Assembly (NCBI GenBank): GCA_946803715.1
Contig: CAMPET010000015.1
Location: 339,903-403,902, forward strand
Source: Beroe ovata
Taxonomy: Eukaryota; Ctenophora; Nuda; Beroida; Beroidae
DNA: 64,000 bases
Reading direction: 5' to 3'
The notes under the pieces are model-generated. The model saw nothing but the letters and a program-made list of their open reading frames with translations, was not told the DNA's origin and did not search any database. Below are positions 1 through 13,033 of the stretch, in pieces. A program made the translations under genes and the position numbers. Every line of letters starts with the position of its first letter. The first letter of the stretch is position 1.

Positions 1-180
1 GGGGGAGTGGAGAGTGGGACTGCGGAGAAGGGAGTGGGGAATGGGGGCGGGGGAGTTCAGGGGGAGTGGGAGTAGAGAGTGGGACTGTTGGTGGGATATT
101 TGAAACAGACGAGGCTCAACTCATCAGAGTTTTCATTGCTGTTTAGCATAATTACCATATTCAGCAACTTTTCAATATTC
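1..180. repeat. G-rich degenerate repeat in WDR19 intron
   Basis: Positions 1-95 are built from variants of GGGGGAGTGGGAGTAGAGAGTGGGACT, a purine-rich degenerate tandem array. Positions 96-180 are ordinary AT-rich sequence. The array lies in the WDR19 intron downstream of the last visible exon. No coding potential is seen. Confidence 0.5.
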
Positions 181-226
181 TTCTTTAGAAGTACCCTGTC
201 CCCGTGATTACCCAATCAACACGAAC

Positions 227-3200
227 CTTTTTCGTAGTGCATGAGAGCATTAGACCAGTCCCCAGTAAACTCCAGCTGCTGGGCATACTCCTTGGACACA
301 AACGGGATCTGTTCCGGAGCCAGAGATCTAGCCAGCTGGAGAGCTTGGTTCCACTGCGACATGTGATGACGTGGTTTGTATTTTGTAACAAAGATGTCGC
401 GCAATGGTGGAATACACATTTTGTGAAATGTATAAATTTGTAGTATGCTCTTAGTAGAATGTACAACGCTTATGAAGATACATGTACATGTACATTGTAA
501 ATGTCCAATATACAATATACATTGTACATTTCTCTCACCTGTAGCAAATCTCGTCTCATTTCCAACGCTTTGAGCGGTTTACTCGACTCCAGGAAGAGTT
601 GCTGACTGAAATCGAACTGGTCACAGAGGAGCGCCATATGCCCGGCCAACAGTTTCCTGTCCTCGATATGCTGTAGCCCCTGTAGGGAGAGCACAATCGC
701 GGCGTCCCCTATCCGCCGGTACACCCGCATGGCAAGCTGCACCTCCAGATGGTTGAGCAGAGTTTTACCGAGGTGTAACCAGTGCTCGGTGTTGTTGAGT
801 AACTCCGCGAGTTTCCACGCTTCCATGTACCGTTTCAGAGTGCACGCGTTGTGGAATGCGTCCACTAGTTGAGCCAGATACACATATATCTCCTCTGGAG
901 TCAGGTCATTCAAACTGTTGAAGTGAGCGTGTGATGCAAGTGCCAGGTTTACCAGTTTCCCAGATTGCGTCTGACACTTCAGTTCCCCGGCATGCATCGC
1001 CACTGGTTTATATCCGTACGGAACTTTGGTCTCGGCGACGCACTGCACCTGTTCCCCCGTCACGATATCACGGTGAGAGGCGTACGTCACGACAGTTTCC
1101 TCGTTAAATGCAACGAACACGTGGCTGTCACTGGAGCTGCTGTCCCAAATCACACCGGACACTTTGGGGGGCAGGTCAGGGAGTTTGAACAGTTCATCGT
1201 TCACGGGGTTGTACAGATATCCGTCCAGTTTTTCGTCCACAAACACGAGTTTCGTCCCCGAATGATCGGGATACATGTCGGTTATTGTGCACGTGTGTCG
1301 ATACTCGTTCACGAACTTCCAGTCCTCGATGAAGAAATAGTGGATGTTCCCTCTCTGCGTACCGAATATTAGGAAGTCATGTGTAAGCGCCGCGCACGTG
1401 ATATCATCATCAATATCGGTTTCCTTATCGGGGAAAAGCCGGCTATCTCTGTCACTGTCACTATCTCCCTCTATAAGATGGAGCTGAACTTTCCTCTCGA
1501 ACATAACAGCTGCGTAATCAGCGTTCATGAACATCATATTCACTGTCCCAAGGTATTCTCGCTCCATGAGCGGCTCCGTGCTTTTCGCGCCCTCAGCCAA
1601 GCTGTAAATCCACGCCCTGTTATTCATACCGACAGCAAAGTGATGTAAACCTAGTGCAATGAACACTGGCTCCGTGACTACGGCAAATGTTTGGGCTTTC
1701 TCCGGGCTAGTTAGATCCACGACTGTGACCTGCATAAGTTGTATGAGTGTAATAAATTGTGCACGTGACTGTGAGTATAATGGAGTGTGGAGCTGGTGTT
1801 TACCTCGAGAAGGGACGTGAGATAAGCACAGGACGTCCTACACGTGTCCCCCAGCACAGGGAGTCTTGTCAGGTATGTAAAGACGTCTCCCTTGCTGGTT
1901 GCCACTGACAAGAGTTGTCCATCGCCAGACCACTCCAGCTTGTGGAGACTCCCAGACTCCACTTCCAGGTTGATTATAGCATACGTGTCCTGGAGATCCT
2001 TCAAATCGTACAATTTGACACAGTTGTCTCCAATACTCGCCGCCTTGCTCAGAGTAAAGGAGATGGCGATATCATTCAGGACATCCCTGTGTGTTTTGGA
2101 TTGGAACAGCTCTTGTCCAATCTCCTTGGGGTGAGTACTGATGACAATGAGGAATCCGTTTGTGAAACCGATGAGGATGTAGCCGTCTCCAAACCAATGG
2201 TATCCCACGATATTTCCATAGCGAGTCTGAAACGCCAGCTCAATGGGGTTCTCTGGGTCGTCAAGGTTGAAAAGGAAGAGCGTTTTCCTGCCCACAACGA
2301 AACTGACGGTGTTGTCGTTGGAAGTACCAGGACCCCGAGATGTGGTGACATTGGACTTCATTTCCGAGAATATGGCTAACTCAGGGTCATATCTGGGTTG
2401 AGATATTATGATTGGAGATGGATCTCAAAACAGGTATAAACAGGTGGAAAAAAAACAACAATGAATTGGGTGTTGTGTCTCAAACCTCAAGTTTGCTGAT
2501 TTCATGGTGTCCCCCTCCACAGAACTACAAGTTAATACTCTGTCCTCAGATCCAAGAGCGAGGACATTCTGAGAATTCCAAGCTCCACATATGATCCTCT
2601 TACTGTGCTTGCCCAACACAGGAACCTTCAAATAGGAAAATTATAAAGAAAAACAGATGATCAGGATTTGACAAAGTGATGAAACTCAGATCTACATCAG
2701 TACCTTTCTTCCTGTAGAATGATTATAGATGAGCAGATTCCCTTTCATTGTCCCTATGGCGAGAAGTGGCCCGTAAGGACTCCAGCACACGAAGGAGAGA
2801 CTGTCCCTCAGGCCGCTATCTAGTGGACGTTGTGATCGAGAGTTTGCGTCCCACATGTATATGACACCTGACTTGTCCTGTATAATAGCGAGAGTGTTGC
2901 CCTCTGCATCCCATTTCAACCCAGTACACGAGCCTGGCAGTGAAATATCGTCCACCAATTCACCATGTCTATCGTATATGTTGACTGTTCGCTGTATTCC
3001 TCCAACAGCGAGATACGAACCCTGAAAATCATAAACCTAAATCCCCACAACTCAGACACTTTTATTGAAATAACTATTTCCTAAACATGATGATGGATTC
3101 CCTTCCTAAAATCTTTGGGAACAAATAATCGTTGCACCGGTCGATAATGTGAACAATTCCATACATTATATTTATACAAGGATTGTGAAAAATGTATCAC

Positions 3201-3309
3201 TGGCTACTCTCTTGAAGATAAAATCTGACATCACCTGCTTTGATTGCCAAGACAGATGAACAGGTGAGTTGCCATTCAGCTTCGAGGAGATCGAGAAAAC
3301 CTCTTTCAT
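227..3309 (-). CDS. WDR19: WDR19 / IFT144, 5' part of gene (runs off the window)
   Basis: Intraflagellar transport protein 144, a subunit of the IFT-A complex needed for retrograde ciliary transport and for membrane-protein entry into cilia. Exons on the minus strand are 3235-3309, 2704-3021, 2486-2625, 1804-2392, 539-1729 and 227-353. All junctions are GT-AG and phase-compatible. The start codon at 3309 gives an N-terminus beginning [13 protein letters not shown], which aligns with the known animal start. About 813 residues are visible of roughly 1340 expected. WD-repeat blades fill the first 600 or so residues; the conserved stretches AVGMNNRAW and YLTSLLEV are intact. The TPR-like part then begins ([31 protein letters not shown]). 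The C-terminal half lies to the left of the window. Introns are 74 to 213 bp. Its presence implies that the organism builds cilia. Identification is firm. Confidence 0.93.
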
Positions 3310-3793
3310 CCTACTGAAACTAATTTCTCCTAAGCTACTAGCTCAGAGCAACTACATGGAGAGGGGGAAATTATATCCGTTCTAAAGATCTACTATGTCG
3401 GAAATAGGAGAATGTTACTAACAAGTTTTTATTGATTACTGGCCGCAAATTATCACTATACCAGCTAAAATTTTGATGAATTTGATATGTGGGTACCGAC
3501 AACTGTTATGGCCTAGAAATGAAGAATACATGTGAGGTACTTCCTGCAATTGACGTTTTAAGAAGCACATATTGGCTCACAATTTGTGGTTTTTCTTTGA
3601 ACAATCCTATGCCAGCACTGAAAGGACATAATCACATGAGATTTGCACTCCCAACTACGAAACAAAGCGTTACTATAGCAGATTAGTGTCCGTTGCCACC
3701 TCAACGCAAGAATTTCCTGGGGAGATATCCAGTGCCGAAAATACGATAATGATTATCAGCTCAATTTACGCCGCGCAGCAAAGTTTGCTAATG

Positions 3794-4066
3794 TCTTGTG
3801 CACACGTTACGCCCCACTTCTACTATGTGAACTAGATAATCAAAAATACACGCAAGTGTGTGCACACGTTGAGTGCCTTTACTTCTTTGTCAAATCAAAT
3901 TTTAAATTCTTAGAACTGTTTTTCGCGTGCGCGCGCTTACATGCTCTTTGATCCGGCAAGCGTGACCTAAATGCTCCGCACGCACTGCGCCGCGCGCGTC
4001 TCCGTGTTTTTTACGATCCTTTTCAGTTCACTGAGTAAATGAGGTGCGCGCTACGTGTGCACATTG
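3794..4066. mobile_element. Small inverted-repeat (MITE-like) element
   Basis: The left end (about 3796-3836) starts TGTGCACACGTTACGC and runs on to TGTGAACT. The right end, read as reverse complement from about 4064, starts TGTGCACACGTAGCGCGC and runs to CAGTGAACTGAAAAG. The roughly 40-nt ends are therefore inverted repeats of each other around a GC-rich centre. A related copy of one half, with flanking GC-rich sequence, sits at 12902-13012. No coding sequence is present. Target duplications are not clear, so the exact ends are uncertain. Confidence 0.45.
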
Positions 4067-4594
4067 AGCACAGCCCGCCTATATCGTAAACAGACAAAAT
4101 TATAAAGTTTTTGTATGGCCTGGGTGCCTTCAAAAAATGTTACTAAGCGATCATGATATATGAATATTTCGAAAATGTCACAGATTAACAGTGAGTATAC
4201 CCGTGATCAAATGGGGCACAGTGACTGTGAGTGAAACCCATGTACAATGAGTATGAGTTCGGTAAAAGGGATTGTCTAGCTGTTACAGTTACTTATGTCT
4301 TAGATTATGCCACACCCATGATTTAACACGTGACTTAATGGAGGCATACACCCATACTGTAAACTAAACCAGAGAAAATGATGCATGTCCAACTTTAGAC
4401 TTGCAGTCTGGCAGGCGTTGAGGGCCAAAAATTCTAGAAAATCCTTCCTCTGTAATCAAGCATAATCATTTGGAACCCCCTCCCCTCTCAGCTGATTACA
4501 TAATATGTGAATGGTCCCTTTCCAAAGTGTGGAAAGTAACAATATTAGTTAGGTAACATGCCTTGTACAATATACAGTCACATTCAGAGATAAG

Positions 4595-5032
4595 CAGGGC
4601 CTGACTGGGGAAGCAATTTCAGGCCAGGTCCAGGGAAGCAAAATTTAGCCAGTGCAGGGGAAGCAAAATTTTGCTGGGCGGGTCTAGGGGCTGGGAAAGC
4701 TAAATTTGGCTGGGGCCGGGGGTTTGCCAGGGCCAGGATCATTGTGTTTGAAAGACCTATGAGAAGTCAAAAGACTGCATTGTGTCATATTCTTGAGTCC
4801 TATCTAATTGGGTGTGATGAATATTTTAAACTTAATACTGTATTTAATACTGTCTTTAGTTATATTAAGACAGCTTGTTTAAAACCCTGGCCCCGAAAAC
4901 ACTTAGAATTTGGGCCCGGGCCGGGGAAAATAGGCCAAATTTTGGCTGGACCAGGGCGGAGCTGGGATTTCAAGATTCAATTCTGCTGGGAGCCCGGATC
5001 AGCTGGGATTGCTGATTGCCCAGACGGGCCCT
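4595..5032. mobile_element. Possible non-autonomous hAT-like element
   Basis: The left end reads CAGGGCCTGACTGGGGAA. The right end, as reverse complement, reads AGGGCCCGTCTGGGCAA. The 8 bases before the left end (4587-4594, GAGATAAG) match 6 of 8 in the 8 bases after the right end (5033-5040, TAAATAAG). CAGGG ends and 8-bp duplications are typical of hAT elements. The inside is a degenerate G-rich array with repeated motifs such as GGGAAGCAAAATTT and has no transposase. The match is imperfect, so this looks old. Confidence 0.4.
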
Positions 5033-5314
5033 TAAATAAGGATTATAATGAGCTGTATCTTTAGTCTTGCCATTGAGGTTATGTCCACAATTCCATTTCG
5101 ACAATTATAAGCCATTTTAAACCCCTATTCCAAATTGTTTTCAAGACTGATTACATGCAATGAAAACTCATGGTTTGTCAGAATAAGAGCAGACTACAGT
5201 TTATTCAATCCATCTACTAAGTACTAATGAACTGAATTCTCGACCCCACATAGCTAATTGCCTCACTAATAAGTTCATAAATCCTCAATTTAAAATCGGT
5301 TAATCTCCACTCAA

Positions 5315-8300
5315 TCAATCTTCCTTTTTCTTCAAGGAGCTCCAGCCAATAGTTTTGTCTTTGCTTAGCTTCCAATCTTTCTTGTATGAGTATTCCACAT
5401 CATTGTTGAGGGTCAAGCCTATCTGTTTGACATGGAGGTCATTGCCCTTATCATTGAGAAGCATCATCTCAATCGGTTTCCTCACATCTATGCTCATATT
5501 GCATCCATAGTTAGCAGCTACTCTGCTATAAATCTTGCCTCCATCTGGTTTTATAAAGGTTCCCTTGTTGCTCTCACATAATATTTCGGTCCCTGGCTGA
5601 AAGAAGATCAAGTTCAGTGCTTGTCTACTATTATCAGAAATACAAAGGGTTGCACTTTCTTGTTATTGAGAGCAAACCTGCCTGACTTTCATCCACACGT
5701 TGCCATCTGTACCAGAGAGCCAACCACCATTTGTAGTCAGAATCAACTCACTTATCTTCCTGGTAGTTTTTCCAGTTATTACTGTAGCAAATTTGATAAC
5801 GCCATGCCTATATAAAATTACTGTACCAGCGGTCACATTTCTCTCAAGTTTTTGCTTCTGATTTGTGTATTCAGATTGAATGAGTGCATTGACGGGTTTT
5901 TCGTGTTAAATGAAATCCTATGACAGGTTGGAACTTACGAGCATGCTTTGACATCCCTTGTCTGTACATCTTGCGTTATTGCAGTTGAGCAGCTCTTTCC
6001 AAAACTGTTCAGAGAACTGTCGTCACAAGTTCTTTCCCTTGTTCTTCGCTGTGCTATCCTGTAGTTTCGATCACCTTGCATTCTCAAAAACAAGGCAAAT
6101 ATTGATTTCAATGAGACGAAACAGCAAAAATTGACATGTGGTCAGTGACCACTGGTCACTGACCAAGTTCATTATACTAACGTGACAGTGTTTGGTGGTC
6201 CACAATTTGCTATGTCTGCCCAGGCATGCCAGTCACCCCATTCAGAGAGAGTCCCATCACTGACGATCTTGTCACAGTCAGGATAGTTATCCTCATAACC
6301 AGGGAGGCAAGAGTTACATTGAACTCCAGTCACACCCTCAGATTTACACAGACATTCCCCAGTAACAGCGTCACACACATCACTTGACACCCCTTCTTTA
6401 CTGCAGCTGCATTTCGTACATGTAGGGTAGTTGTAATATCCTTTAGCACATTGGTTGCAGAATGGATAGTTTCCATAGCCCTCTGCACAGACCTCACATC
6501 TAGTTCCAGCAACCCTGTCCTTGCACTGACATTCACCAATCGAATCACAGACCTGAATTTAATTAGGCATCAATCGAAATCGACCAGAATGGTGAATCAC
6601 ACTTCATTAGTATTGCTGTATTGATTGGTTGATTACCTCATTTTCAGTGCCCGCCACAACACAATCACATGCAACACACTCTTTTCCAGGATTATCATTG
6701 CTGGCATAAGAACCGACAAGGCAAGCACAACTGTATTCGCCATTACTGTTACTACATGTGCCAAGATTTTGTTGAACCAAACACCTATCGATGATTTCAA
6801 ACATTAATGAACATTGAATAATGTTAAACCCGATGGCACATGGCAAATGCATTATACAAAGGTTGCTGAGAAAGCTCACATGGCGTAGCCAATTTCTCCA
6901 TGATGACATTCATCCTTGTCACTGCACTTTCCATTGACCTCATTGATATGATACCTGGGAAATCGTGATTAAGATCTATGTTCACTGATCAGAATCATCA
7001 ATCCATTACAGAGATGTGATTCTTGAATTCCTCATCATTATCTCATCTGTTAGAATATGATCAACTGACCCCTCTTCACAGGAGCAAGAAAATCCTCCCA
7101 GTGAGTTTGTGCACCCGGTTGACCCATTATCGCAGAATTCTTTCTCTGCACATTCATCAATGTCTTCTTGTTCAGTGACGTCCCAAACACCTGGGGAAAT
7201 TTACATTACAATTCTGGTAACTTTAATTCCGTGCATAATGTTATGACATGAGAGAAGAACTGAAGGGCAGAGGTTGTTATTTCATAGCTGCGCATTACCT
7301 CTAATATCATCTGCATCGTTGAGTGAAGCTATGCATTTCGTCTCTGTTGCACCATTCTTCCATTGATACCCTCTCTCTGGTTCAGGCAGAAGTCTGCTTT
7401 CTCCTATCTTTGATATTTCACCCTCAAATTCACAATTGGACACACACAGTAAACTCGGTATTTCCACTGTCCACTCACTTTCATATCCACAAGTAATGTC
7501 AGTCACAAGATCTCCATCTGGCGATAGGATCAGTGATTTGCCTTGGTCAGCGCACCTGATTGGGATCACTTGCCCAGGATGTGTTGTTGCAGCTTTGCAT
7601 CCACCTCCCTCAATATCCAATCGTATGAATTCGGGGCAACTCCTAGTTTTGTAAACATTCCTGAATTCACTGGTCATTTTTGCAACATCTTCCTTGAATT
7701 TCTTCATTCTAAACTGGAGATACCCACGGTCGCTTGTAAAGATTGAGGAGCAAGTGACTGCGGTGTTTTCTTCACTACTTGCTTCTGTACGGGCAATGAG
7801 GAAGTTGTAAACTTTAGTCTCCATGGTCGTTAGAGAGAGATGCATTTGGAATAGTTCCTGCCACGTTGCTGTTATATGTTGTGAGTAATCATCATTGCAT
7901 CCGGATACCATGCCTTCGTCCATTACTGCTGAGATGAAAGAGTCCTTTTCAGCAGTTATCGCCATTTCAACTGCTTGTTTAGCTTCGTTAAAATCTTTGT
8001 TGTTTTCGTGTAGAAATGTTGAGAAATGTGCCATTGCAAAGTCGTTGTCATACTCTGAAGCGATACTAAATTCGTCTTGGTAAACGGGTACAGTGAATCT
8101 CAATGGATGGAAGTATCTATTTTTGACAATTGTCCCCTTGAGGTTCTTCAAGTGATTGTGAACTTTCTTTAGGCCACTCTTTATGGTACCAAGAACAACA
8201 TTTTGTCCCTTTTCAGTTTGATAAGCTCGCTCGTTCCTCTCCTTCTTCAACATTGTCTCGATACCTTTCCTCAGTCCTGAAAACTCTGCCAGCAGTTTGT

Positions 8301-10680
8301 CGTTGTCAGCTTGCATCTTGTTCAGCATTACAGACTGTGCTGTGAGGATGGTGTTCTTACTTTCGGTTATACTTAACCTTGTGTTCTGAGTTTCCTTGAA
8401 TATCGCTTCCTTGTTCTTATTCATGGCATCGAGAACTTTTTCAGTGTTTTCGTCAATTTGAGCTTCCATATCAAACATGCCAGGAACTCTGTAACTTTGT
8501 ACCACACTCACTACATCACTTCCGTCTGTTTGAACTTTCTGCAGTGCAATGTCGCAATGGTCCCCTCCAAAGCCCATGTTGCACAGGCAGTATGGCAGAC
8601 TGGTGTCGCTCGACATGAAGTACTTGACTCCATTCGCATTTTCACACCTGAATTCGGTGCTAGTTGTGCTCCCGAAGGAGAATAAGAAACCCATGGTAAA
8701 GTTCCTCATCTGCACCATGTGTTTATCAAAATTGAAGAACTGCACTGGAACGTCAATGGTGTAATGCCACCCGGCGAAGTCACCTTGTCCTTTCTCAATC
8801 ATTGCGATAGTCACACCACCTGTTTCGAAAATGTGCTCGAGATATTTGTCTCTGCTTTTCAGCAGGTTCTTAATCCTGATGAGTGTCTCTTCTTTGGAGG
8901 CTCTCCTTGCTCTAGGTCCATCCCTGTCTATATCGTAGTTACGATTACCATAAGCCCCGGCCTCAGATAATCCTTTGTCCAATTCAATATACTCAATTGT
9001 TTTCCCGTACCACACATGTTTGCTAACTTTGTTCTTCAGAATTCTGTATATCCTATCAGAAGCATCTTTGACGTGCTTCACAGAAGTTTTGGTTACTGAA
9101 AGCAACGTTAGACGTTCCTTCTCTTGGTCATCCTCTGAAATCCCAGTTAATTCCACTTCTTTGGTGGAAGCAGCGTTGTCTAGCAGTTGTAGCGGATTTT
9201 TTGTAACGTCAGATTCTTTGACCATTGCCCAGTTGTATATGGCATTTTTACGTTCAAGATCAGGAATTATATCACTCAGCTCTTCACCGTCGTTAAATCT
9301 CAACTTGACTTCCTGGAAAGCATTTTCATGAATTAAGTCTATCATGTAATACTCATTAGCTATTCCTACTGGAAAAAGCAGTTTTTCTAGTAGTTATATC
9401 TTAGTAGGTACCTAACGACACAACATTTTACATTTACATGTTCAACATCAGTGAGATTGGTGCTATGTAAGCATATTTAGGTAATATCTCGACGATTAAC
9501 CCCAAAACCAAAACTGGCCGATCAATATCATGCAAATATTGTTATTGTTTACCTCGTTTGCGTAAGCTGGAGCAGTTTTCAGGCACGTTATGTAAAAGTC
9601 CGTGGATAGCTTGTACATGTCGTAGAGGACCCTTGGGTGACCCATGTCATCATCAGGGGAGATAAGCTCCTTGCTGATACCGTGGATAAACACCAGCTTC
9701 TGTGCGTTCATTACAACTTTGATAAGAGCATTGGAGAATGGCAGTACTTTGCTACAGTCATTGTTTGTGGCTGTCATGTATATTTCTAGGAGCGATTTCC
9801 CTTCATTTAACTCGGATTCTCCTTTGAAGACCTTGACCACATGGTTCAAATTACTGGCAATGTCTCCTGCTCCGCCAATACTATCGACGAGATTTTCAAT
9901 CTGACTCTTCATTTGTGGGGTCATGTCACTCCGGGGATTGCGGCTTTTCAATGACGCACGTAGGGTTTGGTAATCCTGTGTCAACTCGTCCACCTTGCTC
10001 TCAAACTTGAGAAAGTCTGTGAGTAGAGCGTTCCATTCCACAGCACCAGAGACGGTGTCTAACTTGGCTGACATTGCATCCATCCTAGCTCCCATCTTCG
10101 CAAACCCTGACTCGATTGCCTTGAGTTCTTCTGATTTCTGTTCGGGCATAAACATCATCATTATGTCAAGGATAGGTCCCACAAATTGTAGGGTGCTCGC
10201 TAGAGCCCCTAAAACTTTTAGACCTTGTTTCATAATCTCGGCGGACTCTAATATCTCCATTGTTGCTTCAGCGAAATCGTTGGCAGTTCCTGTTATATCG
10301 GATGCAGTTTCTAGATTTTCACCCCCGTCTCCAAACAAATCTCTCTCCTCAACATCTTCCCCCTCAATAACGTTCCCTATTGTTACACTCCCGTCCACTG
10401 CATAGCTCCACAACACCGGCACTTCATCTTCTGCCACATCCTTACATCCGCCAATATCGGTGTTCCCTGTAAGTGTATCGTCAGGGAGTTTCTGGCCACA
10501 GGCCTTCTTTGAGCCGGCGATCAGAAGCTCCATTGTGTTCCGTGTTTCCTTCCAGGGGTCAATGTCTTTGTTACACGAGATATCGAATGTGTCCTCAGAG
10601 TCAGGACCACATGAGGTGTCGTGGATAGTTTGGCCTATGGAAACCAGCAACAGAGCCCCAAGAACCGTCAGGGACACCAT
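5315..10680 (-). CDS. Secreted multidomain protein with EGF, laminin-EGF and TSP1-like modules (possibly cephalotoxin-like)
   Basis: Nine exons join to exactly 4428 nt (1475 residues): 9553-10680, 7299-9351, 7070-7190, 6880-6954, 6637-6784, 6182-6552, 5939-6058, 5678-5807 and 5315-5596. Residues 1-20 form a signal peptide. Residues 20-580 or so are Cys-poor and partly helical or coiled-coil. An EGF-like module ends CLCNMGFGGDHC in exon 2, followed by another long helical stretch and a sushi-like Cys/Trp block at the end of exon 2. A calcium-binding EGF (EDIDEC) and a second EGF follow, then two laminin-type EGF repeats, a TSP1-like module (LSEWGDW, then RTRERTC) and a basic, Lys-rich C-terminus. 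Signal peptide, long N-terminal region, EGF and TSP1 recall the cephalotoxin-like family as I remember it, but that name is tentative and toxicity is not implied. The acceptor at 9351 is weak (AATGAG before TATTAC); the other junctions are clean. Confidence 0.6.
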
Positions 10681-10845
10681 GTTTTGTGACTGCTTGGTAA
10701 TAGCAACAACTTCTGTGTGAAGTATTGATAATTTTATATCGATGAATATAGTAATCACAATAAAATTGTGGGAACGAGGAGAAATTCGTTCAAAGAGACT
10801 CCAGAGAGGATAGATATTTGATTTAAATTGTTGTTTATGCCCCAA

Positions 10846-10853
10846 TTTATATA
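10846..10853 (-). promoter_or_regulatory. Candidate TATA box of the secreted EGF/TSP1 gene
   Basis: On the minus strand the sequence TATATAAA lies about 166 bp upstream of the start codon at 10680. It would place transcription start near 10820 with a 5' leader of roughly 140 nt. Placement is inferred from sequence only. Confidence 0.35.
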
Positions 10854-12007
10854 GCTCACCTAATTATTTGCCAGTGCTCGTGATGGTTCTTTTGATGATC
10901 ATACTCACGCACCAAGTATGATTGGAATGAGAGAGTTCACCAATGATATGGCCATTCACCCGTTTTGTTTGGTAAACAGAAGCATTGACACACCCCACCC
11001 AACAATTGATCTAAGTGGAATTGGCTAATATCAATTGGAATTAGGAGAAAGGGGCCAACACACTTTAAAATTAGCCTTTTTGTGAAAGAGTTATAAACTT
11101 GGTGAAAATATAATATGTGTTGAATAATCCCTTTGTTCAACCCATATTATCCTGATTATGTACCTCCCAAATATAGAATAGAGTTAAACACCTTTCCGGA
11201 ATTTTGTTGTCTCATAAAAGGCTTAAGGTGAACAACGTTGTCTTAATAAGCCTAATATTCAAATTTGATTTTAACGTTTAAAGCCAACTGACATCAAAAT
11301 ATTTGAGTTCGCACGTGATCCTTTTCTATCTAAAGCCTCTCAAAGAAGCTTTAGATGGAGTAATTTCTTGATGTCACATGGCGTTGAATGTCAAGATCCG
11401 ACAATAAACGGCATTTCGTAGCACCAAGACTGAAAATTCACCAAGAAGAAAATGAAGGAATATACAGCAATGAGATAAACATATTAAGCAATGGAAATTC
11501 AACCTCTGACCCTTCTAACAATTCAGAATTTAAAGGGTGAACTATCTCCCGATATCCCGTCTGGTATCAAATAGAATGATTTCGCGGAAATTGGGAGCTA
11601 TGGGGCACGTGAAAATTTGCCCCGGTATCCCCTCACTGACACTAGCACTCTCTTGAGTAAAGCAAACAAGACTGAAAATGAATTTCGATCAAACACAAAT
11701 CAATCAAGTTGAATTTGGCATATCATTAGTGATTCGGAGGGACTTTCAAGATTTTCACTATCACCCATGCAATCCTGGCTCTGACCTAACGGAGGTGGCA
11801 AACCTCCCACCTAATAATCGACAATGGCAAAGGAAGAACTTTATTATCTCACATCTCAGTAACACGCGGAATCGTTTTCATTCTCACTAAAGCGCGTTTC
11901 TGTCGATTAAGTGCGCGCGCGCGTCAAGCATTCGCGAACGTTCGTATCGTACGCTCACATCATCGATCATCTGAACCAACGATTGCCAATTGCGGTGTTC
12001 CCACGCT
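10854..12007. other. Intergenic region with no gene seen
   Basis: AT-rich sequence with scattered stops in all frames. Near 11890-11965 there is a short CpG-rich patch with TTCGCGAACGTTCG. No repeat family or exon could be recognised. Confidence 0.5.
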
Positions 12008-12495
12008 GCTTGTAGGATTTCACCCTACCCTTGCTGGCGGGACTTTATATGCGCGGCGCCGACGGTAGGGAAGACCCTCTTTTACGGTAAAACATGCATG
12101 ATCATGAACTAATCGACGTAATTTAAGGCGCTTATTTGTTATTCTGAACCACCCCATGTGATGTGGGATAAAAATGCTTCCCTGGCGAGTAATGGGCGAA
12201 AAACTGATAATTTGGTCACGTGACCAGACATTTTTCCACTTATTAAGTGACTTAATCGCGTTTTAAACCCTCTGCTAGGGTTTCCGTTTAGTAGAATCCT
12301 GTGGGTTAGACTTAGAGATGGGTCAGGAAACCGAAAAAACCTAGACGTGATAAAATTAGGGCGATGATTTAGTAATAGCCTCCGCGCACAGGACAGCGAT
12401 AACATTTGACACTGACATCGATGCCTTGCCAGACGTTCACACTGGCAAATTGCTATATCGTGTACACTTGTAGGGTTTTTCACTACCGTCAGCGC

Positions 12496-12889
12496 CTTGT
12501 CGATCGATGATAGACCCTGTCGAGAATTTCGTTTTGCGTGCGCGCGGCTCAAACTTATTCTCAGACGCTTCTCGGCTTGCATCAGCGAAACAACCTTGTG
12601 ACGTTTTAGGGCACTCCGGGCAAGCTACGTAAAGGCACTCAGGGCACTACGTCAGGGTACAGGGCACTACTTTAGGGCACTCAGGGCACTATGTCACGGT
12701 ACAGGGCACTACGTTAACGTATAGACACTCAGGGTACGTCATTGTCTGTCGATGCTAGATCTAGACCGCTGATGCAAGCCGCGAAGCGGCTTGCGTCAGC
12801 AAGCCGCTGACGCAAGCCTAACCTGTCTGAGAATAAGTTGCGCGCGCGCGCGACGAAATTCTCGACAGGGTCTATCATCGATCGACAAG
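12496..12889. repeat. Inverted repeat with about 65-70-nt arms
   Basis: Positions 12496-12566 (CTTGTCGATCGATGATAGAC and following) reappear as reverse complement at 12825-12889. The arms diverge mainly in an alternating GC run. The 258-nt centre holds tandem AGGGCACT-type units and a second small hairpin around 12773-12815 (AAGCCGCGAAGCGGCTT). Confidence 0.6.
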
Positions 12890-13033
12890 GTACGTCAGGG
12901 CACTTGTGCACACGTTGCGCGCCCCTATTCTACTCAGTGAACTGAAAAGTCGTAGAAAGGACGGAGACGCGCAGCGCGCGCGGAGTATTTGGGTCACGCA
13001 GCGCGGGAACACAGGGCACTCAGGCCATGGCAC

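Larger units (their letters stand above)
3310..5314. other. Intergenic region with no gene seen
   Basis: Two kilobases lie between the divergent WDR19 start and the 3' end of the next minus-strand gene. The only open frames are short and show no splice logic or family motif. The stretch holds two probable non-autonomous DNA elements (3794-4066 and 4595-5032), listed separately. The promoter of WDR19 should lie just above 3310, but I see no convincing TATA box or RFX X-box there. Confidence 0.6.

Noticed and set aside
12139-12582. 147-residue minus-strand open frame
   Set aside because: It lies inside the inverted-repeat element, is Arg/Ser/Leu-rich without motif, and overlaps repeat arms.
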